Source of the DNA: Christiangramia lutea
Lineage (GTDB): Bacteria > Bacteroidota > Bacteroidia > Flavobacteriales > Flavobacteriaceae
Length of the DNA: 64,000 nucleotides
Assembly: GCF_022489035.1 (NCBI RefSeq)
Contig: NZ_JAKVTV010000003.1
Location: 434,001-498,000 of the forward strand
Direction: 5' to 3'
The translations under genes were made by a program, and so were the position numbers. The notes beneath the pieces were generated by a model. The model saw only the letters and a program-made list of their open reading frames with translations, was not told the origin of the DNA and did not search any database. Shown one piece after another: positions 8,345-17,625 of the stretch; position 1 is the first letter of the stretch, and every line of letters begins with the position of its first letter.

Positions 8345-9451
8345 ATGAAAAAATTAAATTACCTACTGGTGCTTCCAGCACTTGCGTTATTATCCTGTAA
8401 TAGCGACAACGTCTCAGATTCTATGACTGGAATAGAGGAAGGTGAATCTTCCCAGGAGGGTGGAAATACTGAAATTGCATTTCCGGAACAAACAGGATCA
8501 GTCTCTGATATTTACTTTGCAGGTAAAAGATTGCCGGTGGAAGAGATCAATGGTAAATATGTTTACCAGGGAGATATTTTCCTTCCCGAAGCAAATGTTT
8601 CAAAAAATCCTGTGGAATTGGTATATAAGTCAGATGAAGATCTCAACACTATAAAAAGTGTTGGAAGAACAAAGTTCTTCTGGGATGATAATATTGTATA
8701 TTATGATATTGATCCGGATTTGCCAAATCAACAAAGAGTTTCAGACGCTATTAGCCACTGGGAATCTAATACGGCTGTTAAGTTTGTAAAAAGAACCTCA
8801 GAATCTAACTATGTTTATTTCACACCGGGAGCAGGATGTTCTTCATATGTTGGAATGGTTGGAGGAAGACAACCTATTACTCTGGCAGATGCCTGTTCAA
8901 CTGGAAATACAGTTCACGAGATCGGACATGCTGTTGGGTTATGGCACGAGCAGAGTAGGGCAGATAGGGATGAGACTATTACGGTACATTTTAATAATAT
9001 TATCTCAGGAAGAGAGCATAATTTCTATACTTATGACGAAGCAGGTTGGGATGGAGCAGATTATACTGCTGGTCTAGACCTTGGTTCAATCATGATGTAT
9101 AGTCCTTATTCTTTCTCTGCTAACGGACAGCCCACTATTACCAGGAAGGATGGTTCTTTATATTCTGTGCAACGTTCCCAACTTTCAACAGGAGATGTAG
9201 AGGGAATCAATGTGATGTATCCAGGATCGGTAACTGAGCCTGAGCCTACAGAACCGGAGCCTACTGAGCCAGAACCAACAGAACCAACAGAGCCGGAGCC
9301 AACTAATCCTGAGCCTGAATATATCAATGGAGAATGGTATGTTATTGAAGGAGTTATGGTGTTGAGGAAAGATGACACATGGTGGGTTGAAAAAGGTAAA
9401 AACCTGAAGGAAGTAGAGTTGATAAACGGAAGATGGAGATTCGTTAAATGA
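8345..9451 (+). CDS. Astacin-family (M12A) zinc metalloprotease lipoprotein, second copy
   Basis: 368 residues. The lipobox is LLSC (Cys18). The zinc motif HEIGHAVGLWHEQSR begins at His191 and the Met-turn is SIMMYSPYSF, as in the upstream paralog. It differs by a Pro-Glu-Thr linker of repeated EPEPT units at about 298-320, before a Trp-rich C-terminal segment. The linker resembles spacers that separate a catalytic domain from a surface-anchored or binding module. Its leader and first codons (CCTAcTTATGAAAAAATT) resemble those of the first copy. It is likely secreted to the periplasm or cell surface. Confidence 0.88.
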   Translation: MKKLNYLLVLPALALLSCNSDNVSDSMTGIEEGESSQEGGNTEIAFPEQTGSVSDIYFAGKRLPVEEINGKYVYQGDIFLPEANVSKNPVELVYKSDEDLNTIKSVGRTKFFWDDNIVYYDIDPDLPNQQRVSDAISHWESNTAVKFVKRTSESNYVYFTPGAGCSSYVGMVGGRQPITLADACSTGNTVHEIGHAVGLWHEQSRADRDETITVHFNNIISGREHNFYTYDEAGWDGADYTAGLDLGSIMMYSPYSFSANGQPTITRKDGSLYSVQRSQLSTGDVEGINVMYPGSVTEPEPTEPEPTEPEPTEPTEPEPTNPEPEYINGEWYVIEGVMVLRKDDTWWVEKGKNLKEVELINGRWRFVK

Positions 9452-9474
9452 TCAAATAGGTATTTATAAAAAGA

Positions 9475-9500
9475 AGAGGTCGGTATTTCCGGCCTCTTTT
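9475..9500. terminator. Bidirectional terminator between convergent genes
   Basis: AGAGGTCGG pairs with CCGGCCTCT (one G-T pair), loop TATTT. T-rich sequence follows on both strands, serving the astacin gene and the minus-strand gene that ends at 9499. Confidence 0.8.
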
Positions 9501-10092
9501 ATTTTTCTACGATTTCAATTAATTTCTTTTCTGAAAATTTCCTGACATCCTCAAAAAAGATCTCAAACTCTGATTGGAATTCAGAATAATGTTCGCGCAA
9601 TTCATTAGTGGCTAAATGCATTCCTGATTTTCCACCGGTCCTTCTATTCATTCCTGATAGAACTTTTTCAATTCCATCGAATTCGGCATAACTCAAAAGC
9701 CAGTTATCTTCAACCATATACGGTAAAAAATGCCTGACCTTGGCAGGGAGGATTTGCAGATTCTTTTTAAGTAGTTCGTAAAAGTCTAGGCTATAGCTTT
9801 CCAAAGGTGTATTTGAATACTTTCTCCAATTTGCAGCAAGAAAATGGTCGTAATAGATGTCTACTATAATTCCGCTATAGTGACTATATTTTTTAAATAG
9901 TCTTTGGGTACTTTCTTTAAAAACAGGGTGAGTATCTGTGTAAAAATCTATGGCGCGGTGTAGAATTATTCCCTTTTGTATATCCTCAGGATATTTTAAA
10001 TACTTTTTTCCTTTGATAGAATCGGCCATAAAATTTCCAATTCTAATTTGATCATTATCACCCGATAAATAAATATGAGCCAGAAAATTCAT
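9499..10092 (-). CDS. Acyl carrier protein phosphodiesterase (AcpH family)
   Basis: 197 residues from the ATG at 10092; an in-frame TTG five codons upstream is less likely. The N-terminal MNFLAHIYLSG, GNFMADSIKG and HRAIDFYTDTHP motifs are characteristic of ACP phosphodiesterases of the HD-like fold, which remove the 4'-phosphopantetheine arm from holo-ACP. It is cytoplasmic and has the usual family length. It is transcribed divergently from glmM and ends at a shared terminator with the astacin gene. Confidence 0.85.
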   Translation of the reverse strand: MNFLAHIYLSGDNDQIRIGNFMADSIKGKKYLKYPEDIQKGIILHRAIDFYTDTHPVFKESTQRLFKKYSHYSGIIVDIYYDHFLAANWRKYSNTPLESYSLDFYELLKKNLQILPAKVRHFLPYMVEDNWLLSYAEFDGIEKVLSGMNRRTGGKSGMHLATNELREHYSEFQSEFEIFFEDVRKFSEKKLIEIVEK

Positions 10093-10139
10093 TGGGGGAA
10101 GATACAAATTAAAGAATACCGGGTTTAATTTTTGTTAAG

Positions 10140-10173
10140 TTTTGGGTATTGGAGGGGTAGCCATGTATATTTG
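10140..10173 (+). promoter_or_regulatory. Bacteroidota-type promoter for glmM
   Basis: TTTTG at 10140-10144 and TATATTTG at 10166-10173 are separated by 21 bases, matching the -33/-7 pattern of Bacteroidota sigma-A promoters. Transcription would begin near 10180, downstream of the in-frame TTG at 10132, which supports the ATG at 10231 as the true start. Confidence 0.55.
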
Positions 10174-10230
10174 TGCAATATTGAAATCCCTACGTTTTTA
10201 CAGTTTAATACAGACAAAATTAATCTAAGA

Positions 10231-11616
10231 ATGACATTAATAAAATCAATTTCCGGAATACGAGGAACCATTGGAGGTAAAACTGGTGATAATCTTACTC
10301 CTGTGGATACGGTAAAGTTTGCCGCGGCATATGGCACCTGGCTGAAAAAACAATCTGCAGGTAAAAATTTAAAAGTTATTGTAGGTAGAGATGCCAGGAT
10401 TTCGGGAAAAATGATTCAGGAATTAACCATGAACACTTTAACGGGATTGGGGATTGATGTGGTAGATCTTGGTCTCTCAACCACTCCAACGGTAGAAGTT
10501 GCTGTTCCTCTTGAAAAAGCAGATGGTGGAATCATTTTAACTGCCAGTCATAATCCCAAGCAATGGAATGCTCTAAAACTCCTAAACTCCAAAGGAGAAT
10601 TTCTTGATGGAGCCGCCGGAGCTGAAATTCTTAAGATCGCAGAGGAAGAAGAGTTTGATTTTGCTGAAGTAGATGATCTTGGTGAAATATCGGTTATTGA
10701 AGATTATATTGAAAAGCATATAGATGAGGTTTTGAAACTTAATCTTGTTGATGCAGAAAAAGTTTCGAAAGCAAATCTAAAAGTAGTTGTGGATGCAGTT
10801 AATTCTACTGGAGGAATAGCTATTCCTGCTTTGCTAAAACGAATGGGAGTAAAAGTTGTTGAGTTGTATTGTGAACCTAACGGACATTTTCCGCATAATC
10901 CGGAACCGTTAAAGGAACATTTGAAAGATATCTGTGAATTGGTGAAAAAAGAAAAGGCCGATTTCGGAATTGTTGTAGATCCAGATGTAGATAGACTAGC
11001 CTTTATTGATGAAAATGGTGAAATGTTTGGAGAAGAATATACTCTTGTTGCCTGCGCAGATTATGTACTTTCAAAAACACCGGGGAACACGGTTAGTAAT
11101 TTATCTTCTTCCAGGGCACTCAGGGATGTCACCCAAAAACATAACGGTAAATATGAAGCTAGTGCCGTTGGAGAAGTAAATGTTGTACACTTGATGAAGG
11201 AAAATAATGCCGTAATTGGAGGTGAAGGAAACGGAGGAATCATTTATCCCGAATCTCATTATGGAAGAGATAGTCTCGTTGGCTCTGCTTTATTTCTGAC
11301 TTTCCTTGCTGAGAATGGAAAAAAAGTGTCTGAATTAAGAAATGAATACCCTTCTTATTTCATGAGCAAAAATAAAATAGAATTAACTCCAGATATAGAT
11401 GTTGATGAGATTCTGAGATCTGTAAAGGAGAAGCATTCCAAAGAGGAAATTTCTACAGTTGATGGTGTCAAGATCGATTTTCCGGAGAATTGGGTTCATT
11501 TACGTAAATCTAACACAGAACCAATTATAAGAATTTATACAGAGGCAAAATCTCAGCAGGAAGCTGATGATCTTGCTCAAAAAATGATAGAGGAAATTAA
11601 AAGTATTATTGCTTAA
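10231..11616 (+). CDS. glmM: Phosphoglucosamine mutase / phosphohexomutase
   Basis: 461 residues from the ATG at 10231. It converts glucosamine-6-phosphate to glucosamine-1-phosphate for UDP-GlcNAc synthesis, in the cytoplasm. The phosphoserine loop is TASHNP with Ser106, the metal-binding loop is DPDVDRLAF, the sugar loop is GEGNGG, and the C-terminal phosphate-binding loop is RKSNTEPIIRIY. The reading frame extends upstream to a TTG at 10132, but the promoter lies inside that extension. A broader phosphomannomutase or phosphoglucomutase role is possible; the family is certain. Its 3' end overlaps the convergent acyltransferase gene by 4 bases. Confidence 0.85.
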   Translation: MTLIKSISGIRGTIGGKTGDNLTPVDTVKFAAAYGTWLKKQSAGKNLKVIVGRDARISGKMIQELTMNTLTGLGIDVVDLGLSTTPTVEVAVPLEKADGGIILTASHNPKQWNALKLLNSKGEFLDGAAGAEILKIAEEEEFDFAEVDDLGEISVIEDYIEKHIDEVLKLNLVDAEKVSKANLKVVVDAVNSTGGIAIPALLKRMGVKVVELYCEPNGHFPHNPEPLKEHLKDICELVKKEKADFGIVVDPDVDRLAFIDENGEMFGEEYTLVACADYVLSKTPGNTVSNLSSSRALRDVTQKHNGKYEASAVGEVNVVHLMKENNAVIGGEGNGGIIYPESHYGRDSLVGSALFLTFLAENGKKVSELRNEYPSYFMSKNKIELTPDIDVDEILRSVKEKHSKEEISTVDGVKIDFPENWVHLRKSNTEPIIRIYTEAKSQQEADDLAQKMIEEIKSIIA

Positions 11617-12518
11617 TCTATTATTTCTGCATTATCAGGTATGGGCTCGTTGCGATGTTTCCATCGTTTATGAGTCCATAAATAATATTCGGGTTTTTCT
11701 TTAATCTGCTTTTCCAGTAATTCTACAAATCTTTTAGTGATCAAATGTTTGGGTTCATTTTTAGGATCTTCAGTAATAGGAATCAGCGTGGCAGAATAAT
11801 ACCCTCTACCGGTTTTTTCAACATGCAGGTAAAGAACATTCATATCTAATCTCTGCGCCAGTCTTTCTGAACCGTCAAATACAGGAACCTTAATTCCCAT
11901 AAAGTCGATCCAGACCCGTGCCCGGCTAAGTTTTGGGGATTGATCTGCAATCATGGCGTAATTCCCGAGCACACCATTTCTCTGATTAGTAATAAAGATT
12001 TCGGTTGCCTTTACGGTAGAGATCAGTGTTCCATCAAACCTTTCCCTGATAGATTTAGCAAGATTATCGAAATATCTGTTTTTAATCTTTTTATATATTC
12101 CAAAAGATCGGAATTTCAGATCATAAAGTTGAAGGGCATTTATCCATTCATAACTCGCATAGTGTCCCAGCATTACGATAAGGCTTTTATCCTTTTTCTC
12201 TAATTCTCGAAGATAGTCCAGGTTTGTAAACGTGAAACGTCTTTTAATTTCTTTGTTGGAAATGCTGATGCTTTTGATCATCTCCAGAAACATGTCACAC
12301 ATGTGGCTGTAGAACTTTTTCCGGATTCTTTTTATTTCGGCTTCCGACTTTTCAGGAAATACCAATTCAAGGTTTTTTCTAACTGTTTTTCTTCGATATC
12401 CTATAATGTGATATACCAGAACGTAGACCATATCTGATACGAAATAAAACACCCTGAAAGGTAAGATGGAAATAAGCCATAGGATAGGGTAGACCAACCA
12501 GAAAACTAATCCTTGCAT
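11613..12518 (-). CDS. LpxL/HtrB-like lipid A biosynthesis acyltransferase
   Basis: 301 residues. An N-terminal hydrophobic anchor precedes an acyltransferase domain with the HX4E catalytic motif HYASYE (His119, Glu124) and the later SPKLSRARVWIDFMG-type region. It probably transfers a secondary acyl chain to lipid A at the inner membrane. The length fits the family. It is convergent with glmM and divergent from the rhomboid gene. Confidence 0.85.
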   Translation of the reverse strand: MQGLVFWLVYPILWLISILPFRVFYFVSDMVYVLVYHIIGYRRKTVRKNLELVFPEKSEAEIKRIRKKFYSHMCDMFLEMIKSISISNKEIKRRFTFTNLDYLRELEKKDKSLIVMLGHYASYEWINALQLYDLKFRSFGIYKKIKNRYFDNLAKSIRERFDGTLISTVKATEIFITNQRNGVLGNYAMIADQSPKLSRARVWIDFMGIKVPVFDGSERLAQRLDMNVLYLHVEKTGRGYYSATLIPITEDPKNEPKHLITKRFVELLEKQIKEKPEYYLWTHKRWKHRNEPIPDNAEIID

Positions 12519-12532
12519 AAAAATTCTTTCCG

Positions 12533-12551
12533 CAAATATATGGTATATTTG
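12533..12551. promoter_or_regulatory. Divergent -7 motifs between acyltransferase and rhomboid genes
   Basis: TATATTTG occurs on the + strand at 12544-12551 and on the - strand at 12533-12540, back to back in a 52-base gap. Clear -33 elements at ideal spacing are not seen, so this is tentative. Confidence 0.35.
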
Positions 12552-12570
12552 AAATTAAACTTATGCAAAT

Positions 12571-13218
12571 ATGGGAGAATTAAGCCTTGCAACGCTCGTT
12601 GTAATTGCCGTGAACGTTCTGGTTTCTTTTAAAGGTTTTAGTGATCAATCTTTTTTTAATAAGTATAAATTCAATATTGCCAATATTAAGAGTGGCTCAA
12701 AATTTCAAATTTTAACCTCTGGTTTTTTACATGTGGATACGGGACATTTATTTGTGAATATGCTTACCCTGTATTTCTTCGCAAATGTTCTTATTTATAA
12801 CCTTGGTTCTTTTGCTTTTATAATTATTTACCTGGGAAGTCTACTCTTAGGAAATCTACTCTCTTTTTATTTTCATAAAGACGAATCGAGTTATGCTGCA
12901 GTTGGAGCAAGTGGGGCCGTTATGGGAGTATTATATTCAGCTATTTTGCTTCAGCCAGATATGATGCTGGGTTTATTCTTTATTATTCCAATACCGGCCT
13001 ATGTTTTCGGAATTGGATATCTGCTGTACACAATCTATGGTATGAAACGTAGATCTGATAATATTGGACATGATGCGCATTTTGGAGGAGCCACAGGAGG
13101 TTACTTACTAACGATGCTTTTTGCACCCTGGGTTTTTGAAAGCCATCTTTTAATGGTGTTACTCCTGGCAATCCCTATTGTGGTACTTTTTTTTCTCCAA
13201 AGAACCGGAAATATATAA
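12571..13218 (+). CDS. Rhomboid-family intramembrane serine protease
   Basis: 215 residues with about six membrane helices. The first conserved motif is GHLFVNMLTLYFF. The catalytic serine sits in GASGA (Ser114) and the histidine in GHDAHFGGA (His170), giving the Ser-His dyad of rhomboids. It cleaves transmembrane substrates within the membrane; the substrate is unknown. Length and motif order are typical of small bacterial rhomboids. Confidence 0.9.
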   Translation: MGELSLATLVVIAVNVLVSFKGFSDQSFFNKYKFNIANIKSGSKFQILTSGFLHVDTGHLFVNMLTLYFFANVLIYNLGSFAFIIIYLGSLLLGNLLSFYFHKDESSYAAVGASGAVMGVLYSAILLQPDMMLGLFFIIPIPAYVFGIGYLLYTIYGMKRRSDNIGHDAHFGGATGGYLLTMLFAPWVFESHLLMVLLLAIPIVVLFFLQRTGNI

Positions 13219-13264
13219 TTTGGTATCCTTCTTGGTTAAGTCTTTTAAAATTAAAACAAATCTT

Positions 13265-13954
13265 ATGAAAAAGCTACTACTTACAGTACTGCTATGCACA
13301 GGTATGGCATCGAATGCACAAAAAGAACTACAGGTTCCGGCAGTTAATGTCACAGGGGAAGGAATCGTTAAAGTTACACCAGATGAGGTACTGATCAAAT
13401 CCAGGATCGAACATGAAGGATCTTCCGCAGCAGATGTGAAGAAACAGAATGATATGGTAGTGGATAAGGTGATAAAATACCTTCAGGCCAATGGCGTGAA
13501 AAACGAAGCAATTAAAACCGAATATCTAAACCTGAATAAGCGCTACGACTATAACGATAAAACCTATAGTTATGTGGCAAACCAGGCCATATCAATTAAG
13601 ATTGATGATTTAGCCGAATACGAAAAGATAATGAAAGGTCTTTTGGAAAACGGATTGAACAGGATTGATGGTATCCAATTTAAATCTTCTGAGATGGATA
13701 AATATGAAGCAGAAGCCAGAAAATTGGCAGTTCTGGATGCTCAGAAAAAAGCAAGGGAACTTTCTGAACCTTTAGGTCAGGAAGTTGGAAAGTCGATATC
13801 TATAAGCGAAATGGATTATAACAGTTTTCAGCCGGTTTATAGAATGGATGAAGCCGTAGAAATGAGCGCAGCAAAAGGAGGAAACCAGCAAACTATTGCT
13901 CCAGGCGAACTGGAGATCAAGATAAAAGTGAATGTGGGATTTGAATTGAAATAA
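13265..13954 (+). CDS. SIMPL-domain (DUF541) periplasmic protein
   Basis: 229 residues from the ATG at 13265, where a clear signal peptide begins (MKKLLLTVLLCTGMASNAQ). Upstream extension of the frame would overlap the rhomboid gene and bury the signal peptide. The SIMPL/DUF541 domain spans the mature protein: GEGIVKVTPDEVLI near the start, a Tyr-rich middle, and an APGELEIKIKVNVGFEL end. Members are exported proteins implicated in stress tolerance, with no defined reaction. Confidence 0.85.
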   Translation: MKKLLLTVLLCTGMASNAQKELQVPAVNVTGEGIVKVTPDEVLIKSRIEHEGSSAADVKKQNDMVVDKVIKYLQANGVKNEAIKTEYLNLNKRYDYNDKTYSYVANQAISIKIDDLAEYEKIMKGLLENGLNRIDGIQFKSSEMDKYEAEARKLAVLDAQKKARELSEPLGQEVGKSISISEMDYNSFQPVYRMDEAVEMSAAKGGNQQTIAPGELEIKIKVNVGFELK

Positions 13955-13959
13955 AAAAA

Positions 13960-13979
13960 AGCGCCAATCGGCGCTTTTT
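13960..13979. terminator. Bidirectional terminator
   Basis: AGCGCC pairs with GGCGCT across AATC. A-run before and T-run after let it serve both convergent genes. Confidence 0.9.
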
Positions 13980-14000
13980 CTATTTTAAGTGAACATCATG

Positions 14001-15122
14001 TTAATTAAGTAGTTCTCCAATTTTATCGGCTAATGCATCACCTCTAAGGTTTTTTGCAACGATAACTCCATTCTCATCTAAAATAAATGTAGCAGGAATA
14101 GCCTTCACCTGGTATTTCTTAGCAACAGGTTCATTCCAGAATTTAAGATTGGAAACATGGCTCCATTGTTCCAGATTGTCTTCTTCAATGGCTTTTATCC
14201 ATCTATCCTTTTGTCCTGGTCGGTCTAGAGAAACACTAATGATATTCAATCCCTGATCTTTATACTTATTGTATGTTTTCACCAGATTTGGATTTTCTAT
14301 TCTGCATGGTTTACACCAGGCAGCCCAAAAATCTACCACGGTAACTTTTCCAAGATTTTCATTCAAAGATAACTGTTCACCATCGGGATTAGGAGCTGTA
14401 AACGTTGGTGCTTTACTTCCTACTTCAACTGCAAGATTATTATCCAGGTTCTCCTCAAGGGATTTTGCTAAAGGAGTTTTCTTTAACCTATCTGATAGTT
14501 CAGCAAACATATCTTTAACCTCGGGAGCCGAATGACTTTTCATATTCAACATATCTGTAAGCAGCATTACGCCTACATATGAATCGGTATTCCTTTTATA
14601 GAGCTCTTCTTTATAATTTTTATCATTATCTATCAGTTCAGCCTTAGCACCTCTAATATTATTCAATTCTTCTGAATTTCTATCAATAGCAGCCTGGCGT
14701 ATTTTCTGTTGAAGCCCGAGCATTTTCTCATTTAGTTCCTTTAAATGATCAAGATATTCTTTTAAGGCTTCGTTTTCTTTACCACCAGTAATTTTAGCGT
14801 TTCGCAAACTATCCTTGTTGATATCGAAATTTATTCTTTCATTTTCAGAGATGAAAACAACGTTACCGTTCACGCCTTCAAATTGCAGAAAACTTAAGCC
14901 GGGCAAATCGGTATCCTCCATGTCGATCTTAAATTTACCATTCTCTATGGTGGTAGTGTCAATGGCCTTTAGACTCCTTGTAGTTTCATCTCTTTCTGAG
15001 ATATAAACCTTTTTACCGTCTTCCATTCCTTCAACTGATCCGCTTAAATAGTATCCCTGATCCTCCTGACATCCCGTTAGGAGCAAGGCAAAACCAAAAA
15101 ATAATATTCCTAATTTTTTCAT
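14001..15122 (-). CDS. TlpA-like thiol-disulfide lipoprotein with DUF4369 domain
   Basis: 373 residues from the ATG at 15122; a further in-frame ATG seven codons upstream would spoil the signal peptide. The signal peptide ends in LLTGC, followed by a DUF4369-type beta domain (about 25-120), a coiled-coil-like linker, and a C-terminal thioredoxin domain with active site WCKPC in FWAAWCKPC. It is anchored in the periplasm, where it likely reduces or exchanges disulfides. This architecture is common in Bacteroidota. A TATTTTTG motif lies at 15141-15148 on the minus strand, just upstream. Confidence 0.88.
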   Translation of the reverse strand: MKKLGILFFGFALLLTGCQEDQGYYLSGSVEGMEDGKKVYISERDETTRSLKAIDTTTIENGKFKIDMEDTDLPGLSFLQFEGVNGNVVFISENERINFDINKDSLRNAKITGGKENEALKEYLDHLKELNEKMLGLQQKIRQAAIDRNSEELNNIRGAKAELIDNDKNYKEELYKRNTDSYVGVMLLTDMLNMKSHSAPEVKDMFAELSDRLKKTPLAKSLEENLDNNLAVEVGSKAPTFTAPNPDGEQLSLNENLGKVTVVDFWAAWCKPCRIENPNLVKTYNKYKDQGLNIISVSLDRPGQKDRWIKAIEEDNLEQWSHVSNLKFWNEPVAKKYQVKAIPATFILDENGVIVAKNLRGDALADKIGELLN

Positions 15123-15240
15123 GTGTAATATGATTTTTGACAAAAATAAAGAACTCCGTTCTCTTATTTGGGCAATATTTATAAATTATTGTTAATTTCA
15201 GTAAGCTTCCTTATGTAGAGGTTGGATAACTTTTAATTTT

Positions 15241-17625
15241 ATGCCAAATTACCCGGTTATTATGCAGCAATTAAAAGACTTTCCTTTCGATATACGTATT
15301 AGTTTCCATAAGGTAATTGAAGAGTATGAACAGGAGTTAAAAGAAATTAAGAGTGGCATCTCCAAGGAATATATGGAGAAAATGCTGGAGTATATTTCTG
15401 ATTTTCCGGAATTAACGGAAGGTTTTGAAAACCCGGAACTTTTAAATAAATATGAGGAACCAATAAAGGTTCTTCTGGATGATCTTTTTCCCAGTATTCT
15501 TACCAATAATGAAATAAAGGCAGCAGCGGTACCTTTTCACAATATTTTATTCAATTCCTCTAAGCGTTTAAAACAGATCCTGAATAACGCAGGAGATGAT
15601 TTTGAAGTATCCTTCCGAAACATTGATGAGGAATTAATGTACATATTTGCCAGTATTCAAATTTTAAGGCAGTATTATAAATATGAAGTGGATATCTCCA
15701 GGCCCATGTATTATGATATACCAGATAAACATGGTATAAAGAGACACTACAGGATTGCCATGAATGCTGATTTTGTGGAAATCTTTAAAAAGGATAACGC
15801 TCCAGAGGTAACCCAGGAAGATGTTGATATTCTACTACAGAATGTGGAGGATATAGAACTCTGGAAAGAGAAAATCCCTCCAAACAGTTACATCTTTAAA
15901 GGATTCACGATTGTAAATCTAACAGACGTTACTATAGATGATGCTATTTCCGAGTTGAAAACTACCTTATTGTTTGAGGAAGTAAATGAAGAGGAAGAGC
16001 TGAAGAAATTGCAGGAGATCTTTAGGTCTATTTATAAGATCCCAGATCTAAGAGTAGGATTTACTGTTTTTAATCGTCGCGAGATGGTTTTTGAAAGGAT
16101 GGAGAGCGAGAAAGCCAAAAGCTTTATCCTGGATAAAAAGCTTGTGAACGATTGTGACACTGGAATTTGTGAACGGGGATTTGAGAAGCTCATTGAAAAT
16201 AACTCATACTTTACCATCTCGAATGTTGATAATTATGTAGAGAAGAATGACAACCTTTTAGCAAAAAATCTTGTAAAGAATAATGTGAAGAGTTGTTTGC
16301 TTGCGCCAATAGCTAAGAATGGTAAGCTTTTAGGGGTTCTGGAACTGGTGTCTGAAAGAAAGAATGAACTTAATAGTATCAATGCTATTAAGCTGGATGA
16401 TATTCTACCTTACATCGTAACCACGGTTGAAAGAAACCGCAACGATTTTGAGAATCGTGTAAAGGCAGTAATTCAAAGTGAATGTACATCAATTCATCCA
16501 AGTGTGCTTTGGGTTTTTGAAGAAGAAGCAAAAAAATTCATTCGCGACCTGGATAAGGATGGACTTGCTTCATTTAAAGATATATCCTTCAAAGATGTGT
16601 TTCCCCTTTATGGGCAAATAGACATTGTAGCTTCTTCTGAAGCCAGAAATAATGCCATAAAAGAAGATCTTCTGGATCAATTGGATATCATCCTTAATAT
16701 CATCAAGAAAGCTTACGACATCGAGGAGTTACCTATTTATGATCAGGTAAAATACAGGATTTCAGATTTCAAGGATGAAATTCAGGATAAACTTAATGCC
16801 AGTAGCGAACAGAAAGTTTTTAACCTATTGAAAAAAGAGGTGAATCCCCTTATGAGTCATCTCAAAAAGCAGTCTGAAGAGATTAAGGAATTGGTTAATG
16901 AGTATTCAAAAATGCTAAATCCGGAGACCGGTCTGGTTTATAATCACCGTAAGAAATACGATGATACGGTTCAGCAGATAAACCGAACCATGTCCCGATA
17001 TATAGATAAGAAGCAGATCCAGGCACAGGAAATATACCCCCATTATTTCGAACGTTATAAGACAGATGGGGTAGATCATAATATGTATATAGGAGCCTCT
17101 ATGGCCAACAAAAGACCATTTAATAAAGTTTATCTTTTCAATCTTAGGTTATGGCAGTTAAGTACTATGTGCGAGATGGAAAATCGTTTCTATAGATTAC
17201 AGGAGAACACCCCAATTCAGCTTGAAGCGGCCTCGCTCATTTTGGTGTATAACAGTACAATGTCTATCCGCTACCGAATGGACGAGAAAAAGTTTGATGT
17301 AGACGGTACTTATAATGCGAGGTATGAGATCATCAAAAAACGTATTGATAAAGCTCATGTTAAAGGTACTGAAGAACGCGTGACCCAGAAGGGTAAGATG
17401 ACCATAGTTTATAGTCAGCAAAGTGACGAAAGAGAATATCTTCAATATATAAAATACTTGCAGGCCAAGAATTATTTTGGAGATAAAGTAGAGCTGCTGG
17501 ACCTGGAAGATGTTCAGGGAGTGGTTGGCTTAAAAGCGATTAGGGTGAACATTCTGTATTCTCCAGACAGCGATCACCCTGAAAAAACCATTAATTATGA
17601 AGACCTGATGGAAGAATTACATTAG
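15241..17625 (+). CDS. Large GAF-domain protein, function unknown
   Basis: 794 residues, no signal peptide, so cytoplasmic. The middle part (about 260-400) reads as a GAF-like sensor domain (SCLLAPIAKNGKLLGVLELV). Before and after are long helical regions with coiled-coil character. No kinase, cyclase or HTH output domain is visible. Related long proteins occur across Flavobacteriia, but I know of no assigned role. Its 3' end overlaps the convergent HD-domain gene by 9 bases. Confidence 0.7.
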   Translation: MPNYPVIMQQLKDFPFDIRISFHKVIEEYEQELKEIKSGISKEYMEKMLEYISDFPELTEGFENPELLNKYEEPIKVLLDDLFPSILTNNEIKAAAVPFHNILFNSSKRLKQILNNAGDDFEVSFRNIDEELMYIFASIQILRQYYKYEVDISRPMYYDIPDKHGIKRHYRIAMNADFVEIFKKDNAPEVTQEDVDILLQNVEDIELWKEKIPPNSYIFKGFTIVNLTDVTIDDAISELKTTLLFEEVNEEEELKKLQEIFRSIYKIPDLRVGFTVFNRREMVFERMESEKAKSFILDKKLVNDCDTGICERGFEKLIENNSYFTISNVDNYVEKNDNLLAKNLVKNNVKSCLLAPIAKNGKLLGVLELVSERKNELNSINAIKLDDILPYIVTTVERNRNDFENRVKAVIQSECTSIHPSVLWVFEEEAKKFIRDLDKDGLASFKDISFKDVFPLYGQIDIVASSEARNNAIKEDLLDQLDIILNIIKKAYDIEELPIYDQVKYRISDFKDEIQDKLNASSEQKVFNLLKKEVNPLMSHLKKQSEEIKELVNEYSKMLNPETGLVYNHRKKYDDTVQQINRTMSRYIDKKQIQAQEIYPHYFERYKTDGVDHNMYIGASMANKRPFNKVYLFNLRLWQLSTMCEMENRFYRLQENTPIQLEAASLILVYNSTMSIRYRMDEKKFDVDGTYNARYEIIKKRIDKAHVKGTEERVTQKGKMTIVYSQQSDEREYLQYIKYLQAKNYFGDKVELLDLEDVQGVVGLKAIRVNILYSPDSDHPEKTINYEDLMEELH

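Noticed and set aside
10132-10230. N-terminal extension of GlmM from a TTG
   Set aside because: A good promoter motif lies inside the extension and the family begins at the ATG at 10231.
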